Below, piece after piece: positions 8,123 to 17,314 of a stretch of 64,000 nucleotides of DNA. Both the position numbers and the translations under genes were made by a program. Numbering within the stretch: position 1 is the first letter of the stretch; each line of letters starts with the position of its first letter. Below the pieces are notes generated by a model, which saw only the letters and a list, made by a program, of their open reading frames with translations, was not told the DNA's origin and ran no database searches. Location: positions 620,001 to 684,000 of the forward strand of contig NZ_CP072611.1 in NCBI RefSeq assembly GCF_017815515.1, in the 5' to 3' direction. The DNA is from Aureimonas populi (GTDB lineage: Bacteria > Pseudomonadota > Alphaproteobacteria > Rhizobiales > Rhizobiaceae).

Positions 8123-9319
8123 TCAGGAAGCCCTTCTCGTAGATGCTGCCTTCTCACCCGTCAGTTCACTCCAGCGGCGAACGAGGTAGTTGTGTTCGTC
8201 CATCGTCGTGTTCCAGAGAGCGATGTGCGAGGCGCGGCTCCAGTAAGAGCCACCTGAGCGCACCTCTCCGGCCTGGATGGCGGGCCGTCCGTCCGGCCCG
8301 CACAATACCCCGCGCGCGGGGCGCCCATCATACCAGTAATCCCATTCGGCAGGGGAGAGATGCTCGCGCACGCGCCCCGGTACAGACATGTAGTAGCCCT
8401 GCCGCGCCGCCACCGCCCCCGCCCAGCCGGAGAGGAACCAGTTGAGATAGGCATAAGCGCGATCCAGCCTATTCCCTTCGAGATGGCCGGCGAGGCACAG
8501 GCCTCCGTGCCACGCGCGGTAGCCCTCGACCGGCACCGCCTGGCACACCTTCAGCCCGCTCGCCTTCAAGGCGATAATGCTCGGCGACCAGATCGAGCCG
8601 ATCCACGTCCGGCCCGCGGCCATCTGGGCGGTGGCCTGCTCCGTCGTGCGCCAAAGGCCGGCGAGGTGGCCCGAGCGCTTCAGCTCCAGCGCGTCGTCGA
8701 TCAGGGCGTCGATCTCGCCGACACTCATGTTGCCGAGGTTCTGGAAACTCCTCCGCCCGGCAGCACGCAACGCCAGCGCGATGTCGAAGAAGCCGATGGC
8801 TGGCTCGTCCACGATGGCGAGGTGCCCGTGCCAGCGCGGCTGAAGAAGCTCTGCCCAGGAACGCACCTCGCGGTCGGCATCAACGCCCGATTCGGTCTCG
8901 TTGATGCCGAAGGAATCGAAATTGTGAACCGTCGGCAGCATGGAGATGCGCAGCGTCTCCACTGGGGAGAGGGAACGGTCCTCCTGCACGTAGAGCCGGG
9001 TCGCCGGCGCGTCGCCGAGCCCCAGCGAGGCAGCCGCGCCGATGCGCCCCTTCTTGGTCAGGTCGCTGACCTCGCTCCACAGTTCGATGCGCTCGACCTC
9101 GATCGGCTGGATAGCACCCCAGTGCCACACGATGTCGAGATTGTGGAAACACTGGTCGTAAACGTCGTAGCGATCCGGCTCTGTGGCCGCGATGCGCTGG
9201 GCATCGACGAAGTCGTGCTCCTCGAAGACCAACTCGAAGCCGAGGTCGTACTCGGCCCGCGCCAGGAGCTGGCGGTGGGGCGTGATCTCGGTGCACAGGA
9301 TACGCAGAGCACCGGTCAT
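8123..9319 (-). CDS. Binding-protein (PotD-like) paralogue without signal peptide
   Basis: A 398-residue protein of the polyamine/spermidine solute-binding fold. It is clearly related to the exported binding protein encoded at 12769-13998: AYAYLNWFLSGW, ARQGYYMSVPGRV and WDYWYDGRP match AYANFWLSGAP, TEQGYYSPSTRV and YGFWYEGKP. The start at 9319 (MTGALRILCTEITPH) goes straight into the first strand, with no signal peptide or lipobox. It overlaps the CobW-type GTPase gene by 4 bases and ends one base before the asparaginase fragment. A cytoplasmic role, such as ligand sensing or substrate handling, is inferred; loss of an upstream signal sequence is the alternative, but the coupling to cobW argues for a designed start. 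Confidence 0.8.
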   Translation of the reverse strand: MTGALRILCTEITPHRQLLARAEYDLGFELVFEEHDFVDAQRIAATEPDRYDVYDQCFHNLDIVWHWGAIQPIEVERIELWSEVSDLTKKGRIGAAASLGLGDAPATRLYVQEDRSLSPVETLRISMLPTVHNFDSFGINETESGVDADREVRSWAELLQPRWHGHLAIVDEPAIGFFDIALALRAAGRRSFQNLGNMSVGEIDALIDDALELKRSGHLAGLWRTTEQATAQMAAGRTWIGSIWSPSIIALKASGLKVCQAVPVEGYRAWHGGLCLAGHLEGNRLDRAYAYLNWFLSGWAGAVAARQGYYMSVPGRVREHLSPAEWDYWYDGRPARGVLCGPDGRPAIQAGEVRSGGSYWSRASHIALWNTTMDEHNYLVRRWSELTGEKAASTRRAS

Positions 9320-10317
9320 GCAGCCGCCTGCCGGGAAAGGACGCGCTGCGACAGGGCTTCGAAGGCGCGGAAGGAAGCTTCTATGCGCCCATGGTCCAGG
9401 CCGTTGACGATGAAGACGATGCGCGAGAGGCGCCGCCCGTCCGGCCATCGCTCCAGATGCACCGGCGCATGGACGAGGCGCTGGACGCCGTGCACAGCAA
9501 CGGGGCGTTCCTCGCCCTCGATGCACAGGATGCCCTTGACGCGGAAGATGTGCTCGCCGTGGCGATGGAGCAGCATGGCCAGCCATAGGCCGAAAGCCGT
9601 CCAGTCGAGCGGCGTTTCGATCTCCAGCGCGAAAGAGGTGACGGGGGCCTCGGCCCGGAAGGCGCCGTGGTGGGCCAGCGCAGCGGCAGCGGGCACCCGC
9701 AGCACACGCTCGGCGTCTTGCGCGAGGAAGTCCTCCGCCACGGCCTCCCGCGCTTCGATGAGCCGGGCGGACGGATTGATCTCGGCCAGGCGGGCATGGA
9801 GTGCGGCAGCCCCATCGGGGTCGGCGAGATCGGTCTTGGTCAGCACGAGGAGATCGGCCGCGCCCACCTGCCGCAGCGCCTCCAGACGCGTCGCCATTTG
9901 AGCCGGCGCGTTCACCGCGTCCACCGTTGTCACCACGTTGGCGACGCGGTAATGGCTGCGCACCACCGGGTGCGACTGGATGGTGGAGAGCGCCGGGTAG
10001 GGATCGGCCATGCCTGTGGTCTCGATCACGACGCGCTCGAAAAAGGGGACCTCGCCGCGCGCTCGCCGGGAATGCAGCGAGAGCATAGCGTCGGCCAGTT
10101 CGCCCCGCACCGTGCAGCAGACGCAGCCGGACTTCATCAGCACCACCGTCTCGTCCACGCGCTCCAGAAGTTCGTGGTCGAGGCCGATCTCGCCGAATTC
10201 GTTGACGAGCACGGCCGCGCTCGCCATTGCGGGATCGGTGAGAAGACCGCGGAGCAGCGTCGTCTTGCCGGAGCCGAGAAAGCCGGTGAGGAGATGGACC
10301 GGCGTCGGCCCGCTCAT
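9316..10317 (-). CDS. CobW/COG0523-family metal-chaperone GTPase
   Basis: A 333-residue G3E GTPase. It has Walker A GFLGSGKT (residues 12-19), the metal-binding GCVCC (64-68), Walker B-like VVIETTGMADP and the guanine-specificity motif TKTD (160-163), followed by a CobW C-terminal domain with HRHGEHIFRVKGIL. Such proteins load metals, often Zn, into target enzymes. The gene overlaps both neighbours by 4 bases: the small Cys-rich protein before it and the cytoplasmic binding-protein paralogue after it. The likely client is the metal-dependent deacetylase-family enzyme of the same operon (inference). Confidence 0.92.
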   Translation of the reverse strand: MSGPTPVHLLTGFLGSGKTTLLRGLLTDPAMASAAVLVNEFGEIGLDHELLERVDETVVLMKSGCVCCTVRGELADAMLSLHSRRARGEVPFFERVVIETTGMADPYPALSTIQSHPVVRSHYRVANVVTTVDAVNAPAQMATRLEALRQVGAADLLVLTKTDLADPDGAAALHARLAEINPSARLIEAREAVAEDFLAQDAERVLRVPAAAALAHHGAFRAEAPVTSFALEIETPLDWTAFGLWLAMLLHRHGEHIFRVKGILCIEGEERPVAVHGVQRLVHAPVHLERWPDGRRLSRIVFIVNGLDHGRIEASFRAFEALSQRVLSRQAAA

Positions 10318-10640
10318 CGGATCGCCTCGATCTTCTCAATGAACTCCGGGTCGAGCGGGTCGAAGGGCCGGCCCGCCATGGCCTCGGCCTCGGGCCACAG
10401 ATGCGACAAGGCGTCGAAGATCTGCGTGCGCCCCGTGGGTGAGGCAAGAACGTAGGAGCGGCCCTGCCACTCGGCAAGCGAAAGGCGGCGGGTGGAGAGA
10501 AGGGCGTTGGCGAGCGCCAGGCGGCGCGAGGCCTCGCGCCGCCGGCTCACCCGGTCGGTGTTTTGCGTGTAGACCCCCGGCCGCGCCACGGCGCTGGTCC
10601 AATGGTCGTCGCATCCCAGGACGCCGCAGAGCGAGCACAT
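10314..10640 (-). CDS. Small cysteine-containing protein, unknown function
   Basis: A 108-residue protein beginning MCSLCGVLGCDDHWT. The Cys-x2-Cys-x4-Cys-x2-His arrangement at the extreme N terminus looks like a metal site. The rest is Arg-rich and then acidic (SRRREASRRLALANALLS, LWPEAEAMAG). It shares 4 bases with the CobW GTPase gene, so the two are made together, and a role as partner or metal donor for the GTPase is a reasonable guess. No enzymatic motif is visible. Confidence 0.75.
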   Translation of the reverse strand: MCSLCGVLGCDDHWTSAVARPGVYTQNTDRVSRRREASRRLALANALLSTRRLSLAEWQGRSYVLASPTGRTQIFDALSHLWPEAEAMAGRPFDPLDPEFIEKIEAIR

Positions 10641-10690
10641 GGCGGGAGCCTCCTGAAGTTTGGGCAGAGCCGACGCCCCGCCCGACAGGC

Positions 10691-11572
10691 TTACGTCTTG
10701 CGGGGATAACGCTTGGCGAAGTCGTCCGCCATCTCGTTCATGGTCACGAACCGCACACCCTCGTGGCTCTTCATGTGCTCGTAGAGGCGCTCCAGCATGA
10801 GCAGCACCTGCGGGCGGCCGGATACGTCCGGGTGGATGGTGATCGGAAAGACGGCGTAGTCGTTCTCCCGGTAGACCCAGTCGAACTGGTCGCGCCACAT
10901 CTCCTCCAGATGACGCGGGTTGACGAAGCCGTGGCTGTTCGGCGCCTTCTTGATAAACATCATCGGAGGAAGGTCGTCGAGATACCAGTTCGCGGGGATC
11001 TCGATCAGGTCGGTCTCCTCCCCGCGCTCCAGCGGCCGCATCCAGTCGGAGGGCTTGCCCGCATAATCGATCTTCGTCCACTTGTCACCGACGCGCACGT
11101 AATAGGGCGTGAAGTCGTTATGCATCAGCGAGTGGTCGTACTTGATCCCCTTCTTCAGGAGCAGTTCGTTGGTCACGTTGGAGAACTCCCACCACGGCGC
11201 GACGTAACCGGTAGGGCGCTTGCCGGACAGCTCGGTGATCAGGGCGATGCACTTGTCGAGCACCTCCTCCTCCTGCTCCGGCGTCATAGCGATGGGGTTC
11301 TCGTGGCTGTAGCCGTGGATGCCGATCTCATGGCCGGCCTCAGCCACCGCCTTCATCTCCTTCGGGAAGGTTTCGGCCGAATGGCCGGGGATGAACCACG
11401 TGGTCTTGATCCCCCACCTGTCGAAGAGCTTCAGGAGGCGCGGTGAGCCGACCTCGCCGGCGAAGAGGCCGCGCGAGATGTCGTCGGGCGAATCCTCGCC
11501 GCCATAGGAACCGAGCCAGCCGGCCACGGCGTCCACGTCGATCCCGAATCCGACCAGAATTTCCTTGGCCAT
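10691..11572 (-). CDS. Polysaccharide-deacetylase-family hydrolase (cyclic imidase/PgdA-like)
   Basis: A 293-residue NodB-fold hydrolase. It starts [21 protein letters not shown] and belongs to the branch that contains cyclic imide hydrolases and the Helicobacter-type PgdA, not classical chitin deacetylases. Metal ligands are an Asp in GIDVDA (12 or 14) and the H-x3-H in HGYSH (86-90). There is no signal peptide, so it acts in the cytosol. Flanking genes are an ABC ATPase and the Cys protein/CobW pair. Opening of a cyclic imide or ureide, followed by the amidase now lost downstream, would fit; the substrate is not shown by the sequence. Confidence 0.85.
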   Translation of the reverse strand: MAKEILVGFGIDVDAVAGWLGSYGGEDSPDDISRGLFAGEVGSPRLLKLFDRWGIKTTWFIPGHSAETFPKEMKAVAEAGHEIGIHGYSHENPIAMTPEQEEEVLDKCIALITELSGKRPTGYVAPWWEFSNVTNELLLKKGIKYDHSLMHNDFTPYYVRVGDKWTKIDYAGKPSDWMRPLERGEETDLIEIPANWYLDDLPPMMFIKKAPNSHGFVNPRHLEEMWRDQFDWVYRENDYAVFPITIHPDVSGRPQVLLMLERLYEHMKSHEGVRFVTMNEMADDFAKRYPRKT

Positions 11573-11618
11573 GATATGTTTCCTTCCTTTGGGAGTTTCA
11601 GGCTGTGCGGGCGGGACT

Positions 11619-12704
11619 TCAGCCCCGCGCCACGATGGTGACGCGCTCTGGCGGGCACTCGGCCACGGCTGCGTCGCCGGGGGTGAGCGTCATGGCGCGC
11701 GCGTCGTCCGTGCTCACCACGACGTCGAGCATCTGGCTCGCATCCAGGCGCAGGGTAAAGCGGCAGAGAGCGCCCACGACGCGCCTGTCCTCCACGCTGC
11801 CGTAGAGGCGGTTCGTCCCCGGGGCCGCTTCGCACGCCGCCGAAAGGCGCATGGCCTCGGCGGCGACGGCGACGAGCACGGGCGTGTTTTCCGCAAGGCC
11901 CGGCGTGGCGCGCCCGCGCATCTCGCCGAAGCGGGTGCGGGCGAGGCGCAAGCCCTCGGCACCGCCGCCCGCCATGCCCTCGATCAGCGCGTTGGAGCCG
12001 ATGAAGCGGGCGACGAATTCCGTGCAGGGCGCGCCGTAGATCTCCTGCGGCGTGCCGATCTGCTCGACCCGGCCCCGGTTCATCACAACGACCCGGTCGG
12101 AGAGGCCGAGCGCCTCGGACTGGGCGTGGGTGACGAAGACGAAGGTGATGCCGAGATCCTTCTGGAGGAGCTTCAGCTCGTTCTGGATGACGCGGCGCAG
12201 ATTGGCGTCGAGCGCGCCGAGCGGCTCGTCGAGGAGGAGGATGTGCGGCTCCACCACCAGCCCGCGCGCGAGCGCGATGCGCTGGCGCTGGCCGCCGGAA
12301 AGCCGGTCGGCCTTCTTGCCGGCAAGGGCGGTGAGGTCGAGCATCTCCATGATGCGCCCGACCTTGGCCTTCTTCTCCGCGCTGGACAGGCCTTTCACGT
12401 CCAGGCCGAAGCCGATGTTGTCCGCAACGCTCATATGCGGGAAGAGCGCGTAGTTCTGGAAGATCATCGAGGTCGGGCGCCGCTCCGGGGGCACGTCGGA
12501 GACGTTGCGGCCCTTGATGATGATGTCGCCGCGCGAAATCGTCTCGAAGCCGGCGATCATGCGCAGCGTGGTGGACTTGCCGCAACCCGAGGGACCGAGG
12601 AAGGCGACGAACTCGCCCCGCCCCACACGCAGGTCGAAGTCGGAGACGGCGAGCGTGCCGTCCGCATAGGTCTTGCCGACGCCGATGAGTTCGAGATCGT
12701 ACAT
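11619..12704 (-). CDS. Polyamine-type ABC transporter ATPase (first copy)
   Basis: A 361-residue PotA-type ATPase with Walker [10 protein letters not shown] (37-45), Q-loop FQNYALFPH, signature LSGGQRQR, Walker [13 protein letters not shown] and a C-terminal TOBE domain. It lies 64 bases after the binding-protein gene, with a stem-loop between. The same operon has a second ATPase gene of this type at 17314-18384. Two ATPase genes for one permease pair is unusual; they may form a heterodimer or one may serve another transporter. Confidence 0.9.
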   Translation of the reverse strand: MYDLELIGVGKTYADGTLAVSDFDLRVGRGEFVAFLGPSGCGKSTTLRMIAGFETISRGDIIIKGRNVSDVPPERRPTSMIFQNYALFPHMSVADNIGFGLDVKGLSSAEKKAKVGRIMEMLDLTALAGKKADRLSGGQRQRIALARGLVVEPHILLLDEPLGALDANLRRVIQNELKLLQKDLGITFVFVTHAQSEALGLSDRVVVMNRGRVEQIGTPQEIYGAPCTEFVARFIGSNALIEGMAGGGAEGLRLARTRFGEMRGRATPGLAENTPVLVAVAAEAMRLSAACEAAPGTNRLYGSVEDRRVVGALCRFTLRLDASQMLDVVVSTDDARAMTLTPGDAAVAECPPERVTIVARG

Positions 12705-12736
12705 GGAGCTCCATCCGATGCGCGGGAGGCCGCGGC

Positions 12737-12759
12737 GGCCGCGCCCGTTCAGCGCGGCC
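12737..12759 (-). terminator. Stem-loop after the binding-protein gene
   Basis: A perfect 8-bp stem (GGCCGCGC / GCGCGGCC) with a 7-base loop starts 9 bases after the binding-protein stop and lies inside the operon. There is no T run after it, so mRNA 3'-end protection or partial attenuation is more likely than full termination. Confidence 0.5.
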
Positions 12760-12768
12760 TTTCGAGGG

Positions 12769-13998
12769 TCAGGCGTTCAGGAACTCGTCCCAGCGCTGGA
12801 TCAGGTGGTCGTACTCGTCCGGCCACTGGTGCCAGTAGGCGACATTGGCCGAGCGCTCTTCCAGCGAGCCGCCGTCGCGAAGGTCGCCCTCTTCGATGCC
12901 GCGCTCGGGCGCACCCACCCAAGGCTTGCCCTCGTACCAGAAGCCGTACTGGTCCGGGTCCATATCTTCGCTGACGCGGGTGGAGGGCGAGTAGTAGCCC
13001 TGCTCGGTGACGGCGATGGCGGGCGCGCCGGAAAGCCAGAAATTGGCATAGGCAATCACCGCCTCGCGGTTTGGCGAACCGGCCAGCAGCGAGGGACCGA
13101 TGGCCCAGCCGCGTGTGCCCTCGCGCGGGGTTGCGTATTTCGCCTGCCGCCCCTGTGCCTTCACCGCCATCACCGCCGGCTGCCAGGCGTCGCACACCAC
13201 CATCTCGCCGGAGGCCATCAGGTTCACCAGTTCGCCGAAATCGCCCCACAGGGCGCGGAACTGGCCCTCGCGTTTCTTGGAGATGAGGAAGTTCGTCGCC
13301 TCGTCGATCTCCTCGGCGGTCGGGTTGCCGGGGTTCTTCGCCTCCAGCTCGCCCAGCGAGTTCAGTGCGAGAATGGCCTGCCCGATGGCAATCAGCGGAT
13401 CGACGTTGAGCCCGGAGCGCCCGCGCCACTTCTCGTCGAAGATGGCGGTCCAGGTGTTGGCCTCTTCATCGCTGAGGACATCCGGGTTGTAGCCGATGGA
13501 GTCGTAGTTGAAGACGGCGGGCACCATCTGGAGCTCGGTCTGCCCCTCGTCGGCCCAGATCTGGCCGACGATCTGGGCGCTGCGATCCCACTTCTCGTCC
13601 GGGGTGGTGAAGATGTCGCGGATGCCGTTCCAGTTGGGGAGGTCGGCAACCGGGATTGCTTCCACATTGTTGGTGGCCACCAGCGCAGGAAGGCGCTCGG
13701 CGATGATCTCCCAGCAGTCGTAGTCGCCGCCGCCCGAGAGAATGCGCGTCTGCGCATCGGGGAAGGTGGCGGCCGTGCCGGAGACGGCCCGCACGCCGCT
13801 CTCCTGCCGGAATATCTCCAGAATGCGGTCCTGGACCGTGGTGGACAGGCCGATGGTGCGAAGCTGCTGGCTCGCCAGCTCCTGCGCGAAGGCGGAGCGG
13901 GCGCCGAGCAAGGGGGCGGAGCCGAGCGCGGCGGCGGCCATCGCTCCCGCCCCTCCCTTCAGAAGGGCACGGCGGTGGATCATGGAGGGCTGTCTCAT
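12769..13998 (-). CDS. Periplasmic solute-binding protein, PotD-like, Tat-type leader
   Basis: A 409-residue extracellular binding protein. The leader has twin Arg (HRRALLKGG, residues 8-16), a hydrophobic Ala/Gly core and a cleavage site near AFA-Q (residue 38), so Tat export is likely. The mature part has the two-lobed spermidine/putrescine-type fold, with AYANFWLSGAP and QGYYSP in the C-terminal lobe. Met6 could also be the start. It feeds the permeases encoded at 15544-17314. A paralogue without leader is encoded at the end of the same operon. Confidence 0.9.
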   Translation of the reverse strand: MRQPSMIHRRALLKGGAGAMAAAALGSAPLLGARSAFAQELASQQLRTIGLSTTVQDRILEIFRQESGVRAVSGTAATFPDAQTRILSGGGDYDCWEIIAERLPALVATNNVEAIPVADLPNWNGIRDIFTTPDEKWDRSAQIVGQIWADEGQTELQMVPAVFNYDSIGYNPDVLSDEEANTWTAIFDEKWRGRSGLNVDPLIAIGQAILALNSLGELEAKNPGNPTAEEIDEATNFLISKKREGQFRALWGDFGELVNLMASGEMVVCDAWQPAVMAVKAQGRQAKYATPREGTRGWAIGPSLLAGSPNREAVIAYANFWLSGAPAIAVTEQGYYSPSTRVSEDMDPDQYGFWYEGKPWVGAPERGIEEGDLRDGGSLEERSANVAYWHQWPDEYDHLIQRWDEFLNA

Positions 13999-14024
13999 GT
14001 CGCGGAACCTCTTTGTCTTGATCT

Positions 14025-14792
14025 TCAGTAGCGCCCCACGAGGAGGCCTCCATCAACGGCGAGCACCTGTCCGGTGAGGTAGCGTGCGCCCGAAGAAGCG
14101 AGAAAATGGATGACGTCGGCAATGTCCCCCGGCTCGCCGAGCCGGCCCATGGGGATGAAGGCGGCGGCCTTCTCGGCGCCCTCCGGCCCCAGCGAGTGCT
14201 TCTCAGACAGAAGCTGGGCGGTGCGGATGTAGCCGGGCGCGACGCCGTTCACGCGGATGCCGTCGCGCGCCAGCTCCACGGCAAGGCCCCGCACGAGGCC
14301 GACGACACCCGCCTTTGCGGCGGAGTAGTGGACATGCTCGTCCCAGCCGTAGGCGACACCCATGATGGAGGAGAGGCACACGATCGCCCCTTCCCCCCGC
14401 CTGCGCATCGACGGAACAGCGGGGCGGATGACGCGCAGCATGCCCTTCAGGTCGATGTCGAAGGTCTCGTCCCATTTCTCGTCGATGAGATGAGCCAGCG
14501 GCACCCGGTGCGCGATGCCGGCATTGGCGACGATCACGTCGATGCCGCCGTACCGCGCCTCGATGTCCGCGACGAGAGCCTCGGCCGCCTGCGTGGACCG
14601 CACGTCGAGAAAGCGGAACTCGGCAGAGCCGCCGCTCGCAACGATTGCGTCCGCGGCCTCGCGGCCTTCCAGCTCCAAAACGTCGGTGAGGACCACATGG
14701 TCGCCGCCACGGACGAAGGCCTCAGCCGTGGCGCGGCCGATGCCGATGCCGGCGCCGGTGACGAGGACGGTTCGGCGGGAGGGAGTGGACAT
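14025..14792 (-). CDS. SDR-family dehydrogenase
   Basis: A 255-residue classical short-chain dehydrogenase. It has the nucleotide motif TGAGIGIG (12-19), NAG in VANAGIAH, the catalytic Ser in CLSSIMG and the Y-x3-K in YSAAK. The end, LTGQVLAVDGG, is typical. Asp in LTDVLEL, at the end of the second strand, suggests NAD(H) preference. It follows a second SDR gene by 14 bases in the same operon. Substrate unknown; oxidation or reduction of a hydroxyl next to an amide or sugar would fit. Confidence 0.9.
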   Translation of the reverse strand: MSTPSRRTVLVTGAGIGIGRATAEAFVRGGDHVVLTDVLELEGREAADAIVASGGSAEFRFLDVRSTQAAEALVADIEARYGGIDVIVANAGIAHRVPLAHLIDEKWDETFDIDLKGMLRVIRPAVPSMRRRGEGAIVCLSSIMGVAYGWDEHVHYSAAKAGVVGLVRGLAVELARDGIRVNGVAPGYIRTAQLLSEKHSLGPEGAEKAAAFIPMGRLGEPGDIADVIHFLASSGARYLTGQVLAVDGGLLVGRY

Positions 14793-14806
14793 CGGCTTTC
14801 CTTTCC

Positions 14807-15547
14807 TCAGAGCATCACGTCGCCGGAGTTCGGTCCGAGCGTCTGGCCGATGAAGAGCGCCCCATCCGGCGAGGCGAGGAAGGCGACGGCGCCCGCCACC
14901 TCCTCCGGACGTCCGAAGCGCCCGAGCGGCAGGCCAGCGGCCTTGGCGCGCTTCCAGTCTTCGGAAAGGGCGGCGACGAGCGGCGTTTCGATGGGGCCAG
15001 GCGCGATGGCGTTGACGCGCACGCCGCGCCCAGCGACCTCGCGGGCGAGCGACTTGGTCATCGCGATGATGGCGCCCTTTGCGCCCGAATAGTGCACAAG
15101 CTCGACGCCGCCGATCTGGCCAAGCTGGGAGGCCACGTTGACGATCACGCCATCGCCCGCCTCCACCATCGCCGGCAGCACCGCCTGAGCCATCAGGAAA
15201 GTGCCGCGCACATGGACCGCGAACATGCGCTCGAACTCGGCAAGGGAGATGTCGAGGAAGGCCGCCTGATGACCGTGGCCGGCATTGTTGACGAGCAGTC
15301 GCGCCGGACCGAAGCGCTCGCTCGCCGCCTTGGTCATATCTGCGACGGCCTGCGGGTCCGACACGTCGCCGGGGATTGCAAGCGCCGTGCCGCCGCCTTC
15401 GCGGATCGCCTCGACGGTGCGCCCACACGCCTCCTGTGTGAGGTCGTTGATGGCGAGAGCGTAGCCCTCGCGGGCCATGCGAAGCGCGATGGCGGCTCCT
15501 ATCCCAGAGCCCGCGCCCGTGACGATGGCGGAGGGACGCGCGCTCAC
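14807..15547 (-). CDS. SDR-family dehydrogenase (GTG start)
   Basis: A 246-residue short-chain dehydrogenase with TGAGSGIG at the start, NNAG, a catalytic Ser in VASQLG, and YSGAK. The GTG at 15547 is taken as start because it overlaps the stop of the upstream permease by 4 bases (GTGA) and leads directly into the first strand. It is about one third identical in layout to the SDR downstream, so the pair could catalyse two successive redox steps or act as an oxidase/reductase couple for epimerisation. Confidence 0.88.
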   Translation of the reverse strand: MSARPSAIVTGAGSGIGAAIALRMAREGYALAINDLTQEACGRTVEAIREGGGTALAIPGDVSDPQAVADMTKAASERFGPARLLVNNAGHGHQAAFLDISLAEFERMFAVHVRGTFLMAQAVLPAMVEAGDGVIVNVASQLGQIGGVELVHYSGAKGAIIAMTKSLAREVAGRGVRVNAIAPGPIETPLVAALSEDWKRAKAAGLPLGRFGRPEEVAGAVAFLASPDGALFIGQTLGPNSGDVML

Positions 15548-16389
15548 AGGGCGTCCTCCTGCCCCTTGAAGCTGCGCCCCGCGCGCACCGCGCGCGTCAT
15601 CAGCATCGCGTAGATGGCCAGGAGCGTGAAGGAGAAGAGCGTCGTCAGCACCCCGAAGGCGAAGATGTTCGGATAGATCTCCACGGCGAAGGTCCCGTAG
15701 ATCGTCAATGGCAGCGTCTGTTCGCGGCCCGAGGCGAAGAGGGTGCGGGAGAACTCGTCGTAGGAGAGGGTGAAGGAGAAGAGCATCGCCGACAGGACGC
15801 CGGGGAAGATCATGGGGAAGGTCACGCGCCGGAAGGTTTCGGCGGGCGAGACGCCGAGCGAGAGCGCGGCCTCCTCCACCGAGCGGTCGAAGCGGTTGAG
15901 GATGGCGAGCATCACCAGGAAGGCGAAGGGATAGGTGTAGACGACATGGAGCACGAAGGCGGTGCCCCACCATGTGCGCGAGACGCCCACGGTGTTCGAC
16001 AGGAGCGACATGCCGAGCCCGACGAGCACGCCCGGCACGATCATGCCGAGGATGACGAGGTAGAAGACCACGCCCGACCCATTGAAGCGCTTGCGGAAGC
16101 CCTGCGCCGTCATCACGCCGAGGACGGTGGAGACGACGGTGGTCATCAGCGCCAGGGTGAGCGAGCGCAGGAGGCTTTCGCCGATGGGCAGGCGCGCGAT
16201 GCGGCCCGGCTCGGTAAGGCCGAGAAGGTGCCGGTACCAATAGGTGGACCACTCGATGATCGGAAATTGCGGCCCTCCGCCCGGTCCCTGGAAGGAGAGG
16301 ATCGCGAGCGTGATCATCGGAGCGTAAAGGAAGAGGATGAAGGCGGCGCAGTAGACGCCCAGCACCGGCTTGAGGATGCGCGATTCCAT
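15544..16389 (-). CDS. Polyamine-type ABC permease (PotC-like)
   Basis: A 281-residue inner-membrane permease with about six helices and the EAA loop EEAALSLGVSPAETFRRVTFPMI. It pairs with the permease encoded one base upstream. It lacks the long N-terminal extension of its partner, as PotC types do. The stop overlaps the GTG start of the following SDR gene, which ties transporter and dehydrogenase expression together. Confidence 0.92.
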   Translation of the reverse strand: MESRILKPVLGVYCAAFILFLYAPMITLAILSFQGPGGGPQFPIIEWSTYWYRHLLGLTEPGRIARLPIGESLLRSLTLALMTTVVSTVLGVMTAQGFRKRFNGSGVVFYLVILGMIVPGVLVGLGMSLLSNTVGVSRTWWGTAFVLHVVYTYPFAFLVMLAILNRFDRSVEEAALSLGVSPAETFRRVTFPMIFPGVLSAMLFSFTLSYDEFSRTLFASGREQTLPLTIYGTFAVEIYPNIFAFGVLTTLFSFTLLAIYAMLMTRAVRAGRSFKGQEDAL

Positions 16390-16390
16390 C

Positions 16391-17314
16391 TCAGACCTCC
16401 TTGCGCAGGCTGACGACCCGCAGGAGCAGCGACACCACCACCGCGATGACGAGGGTCAGCACCACGCCCGCCACCGAGGCGAAGGCCCAGCGCAGCGAGC
16501 CGACCTGGCTGACGATGATGTTGCCGAGCAGGTTGACCGTGCGGCCCGACAGCGCGGCGGCGGTGGCGAACTCGCCGAGCACCATGACGGAGACGAAGAT
16601 CGCCCCCACCACCACGCCCGGCAGCGACAGGGGCAGGATGATGCGCCAGAAGATGCGCCCGAAGCCGGCGCCGAGGTCGCGCGCGGCCTCGATGATACTG
16701 GGCTCGATGCGCGCGAGCATGAAGGTGATCGGCCCGACCATGAAGACGCAGTAAATCTGCGTCATGCCGACGAGCACGGCGAATTCGGAGAAGAGCAGCG
16801 AGGTGATCGGCGCGTCGATGACGCCGATCTTGAGGAGGATCGAGTTGATCGCCCCTTCAGTGCCCAGCATCGGGCGCCATGCGATGACGCGGATGAGAAA
16901 GGAGGTCCAGAACGGGATGACGCACAGCACGAGCAGCGCGGTCTGGAGCGTCTGGTTGCGCACCATCAGCCCGATGAAGAGCGCCACCGGGTAGCCGACG
17001 AGAAGCGTCGAGACGAGCACGATGGCCCAGATGCGCACCGTGGTCCATGCGGCGGAGATGTAGGTGGGGCTCGTCAGGAAGCGCGCCCAGCTCTCCGTCG
17101 TCAGCGTCGGCTCCACCGTGAAGGTGGTCTGCGTCCAGAAGGAGACGTAGACCACCATGGCCAGCGGCAGCACCATGAAGAGCGCCATCCACAGGACGCC
17201 GGGCGAGACGAGAAGAAGCGCCCGGCGCCGCTCGGCGCGCTCGCGCGCGGCGGCGGGCGAGCCGGCTCGCCTTTCGCCTGCGGCGCGGCCTGCGCCGTTC
17301 TGGACGAGTTCCAT
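16391..17314 (-). CDS. Polyamine-type ABC permease (PotB-like)
   Basis: A 307-residue permease. A charged cytoplasmic N terminus (RAAGERRAG, RERAERRRA) precedes about six helices and the EAA loop EAARDLGAGFGRIFWRIILPL. The start overlaps the last base of the upstream ATPase gene stop (TGATG). It forms the translocation channel with the PotC-like protein. Confidence 0.92.
   Translation of the reverse strand: MELVQNGAGRAAGERRAGSPAAARERAERRRALLLVSPGVLWMALFMVLPLAMVVYVSFWTQTTFTVEPTLTTESWARFLTSPTYISAAWTTVRIWAIVLVSTLLVGYPVALFIGLMVRNQTLQTALLVLCVIPFWTSFLIRVIAWRPMLGTEGAINSILLKIGVIDAPITSLLFSEFAVLVGMTQIYCVFMVGPITFMLARIEPSIIEAARDLGAGFGRIFWRIILPLSLPGVVVGAIFVSVMVLGEFATAAALSGRTVNLLGNIIVSQVGSLRWAFASVAGVVLTLVIAVVVSLLLRVVSLRKEV

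Noticed and set aside
7881..8257. Extension of the RES toxin frame as a real extra domain
   Set aside because: The extra part is the antisense of an asparaginase start and of the following gene end, so it is accidental.
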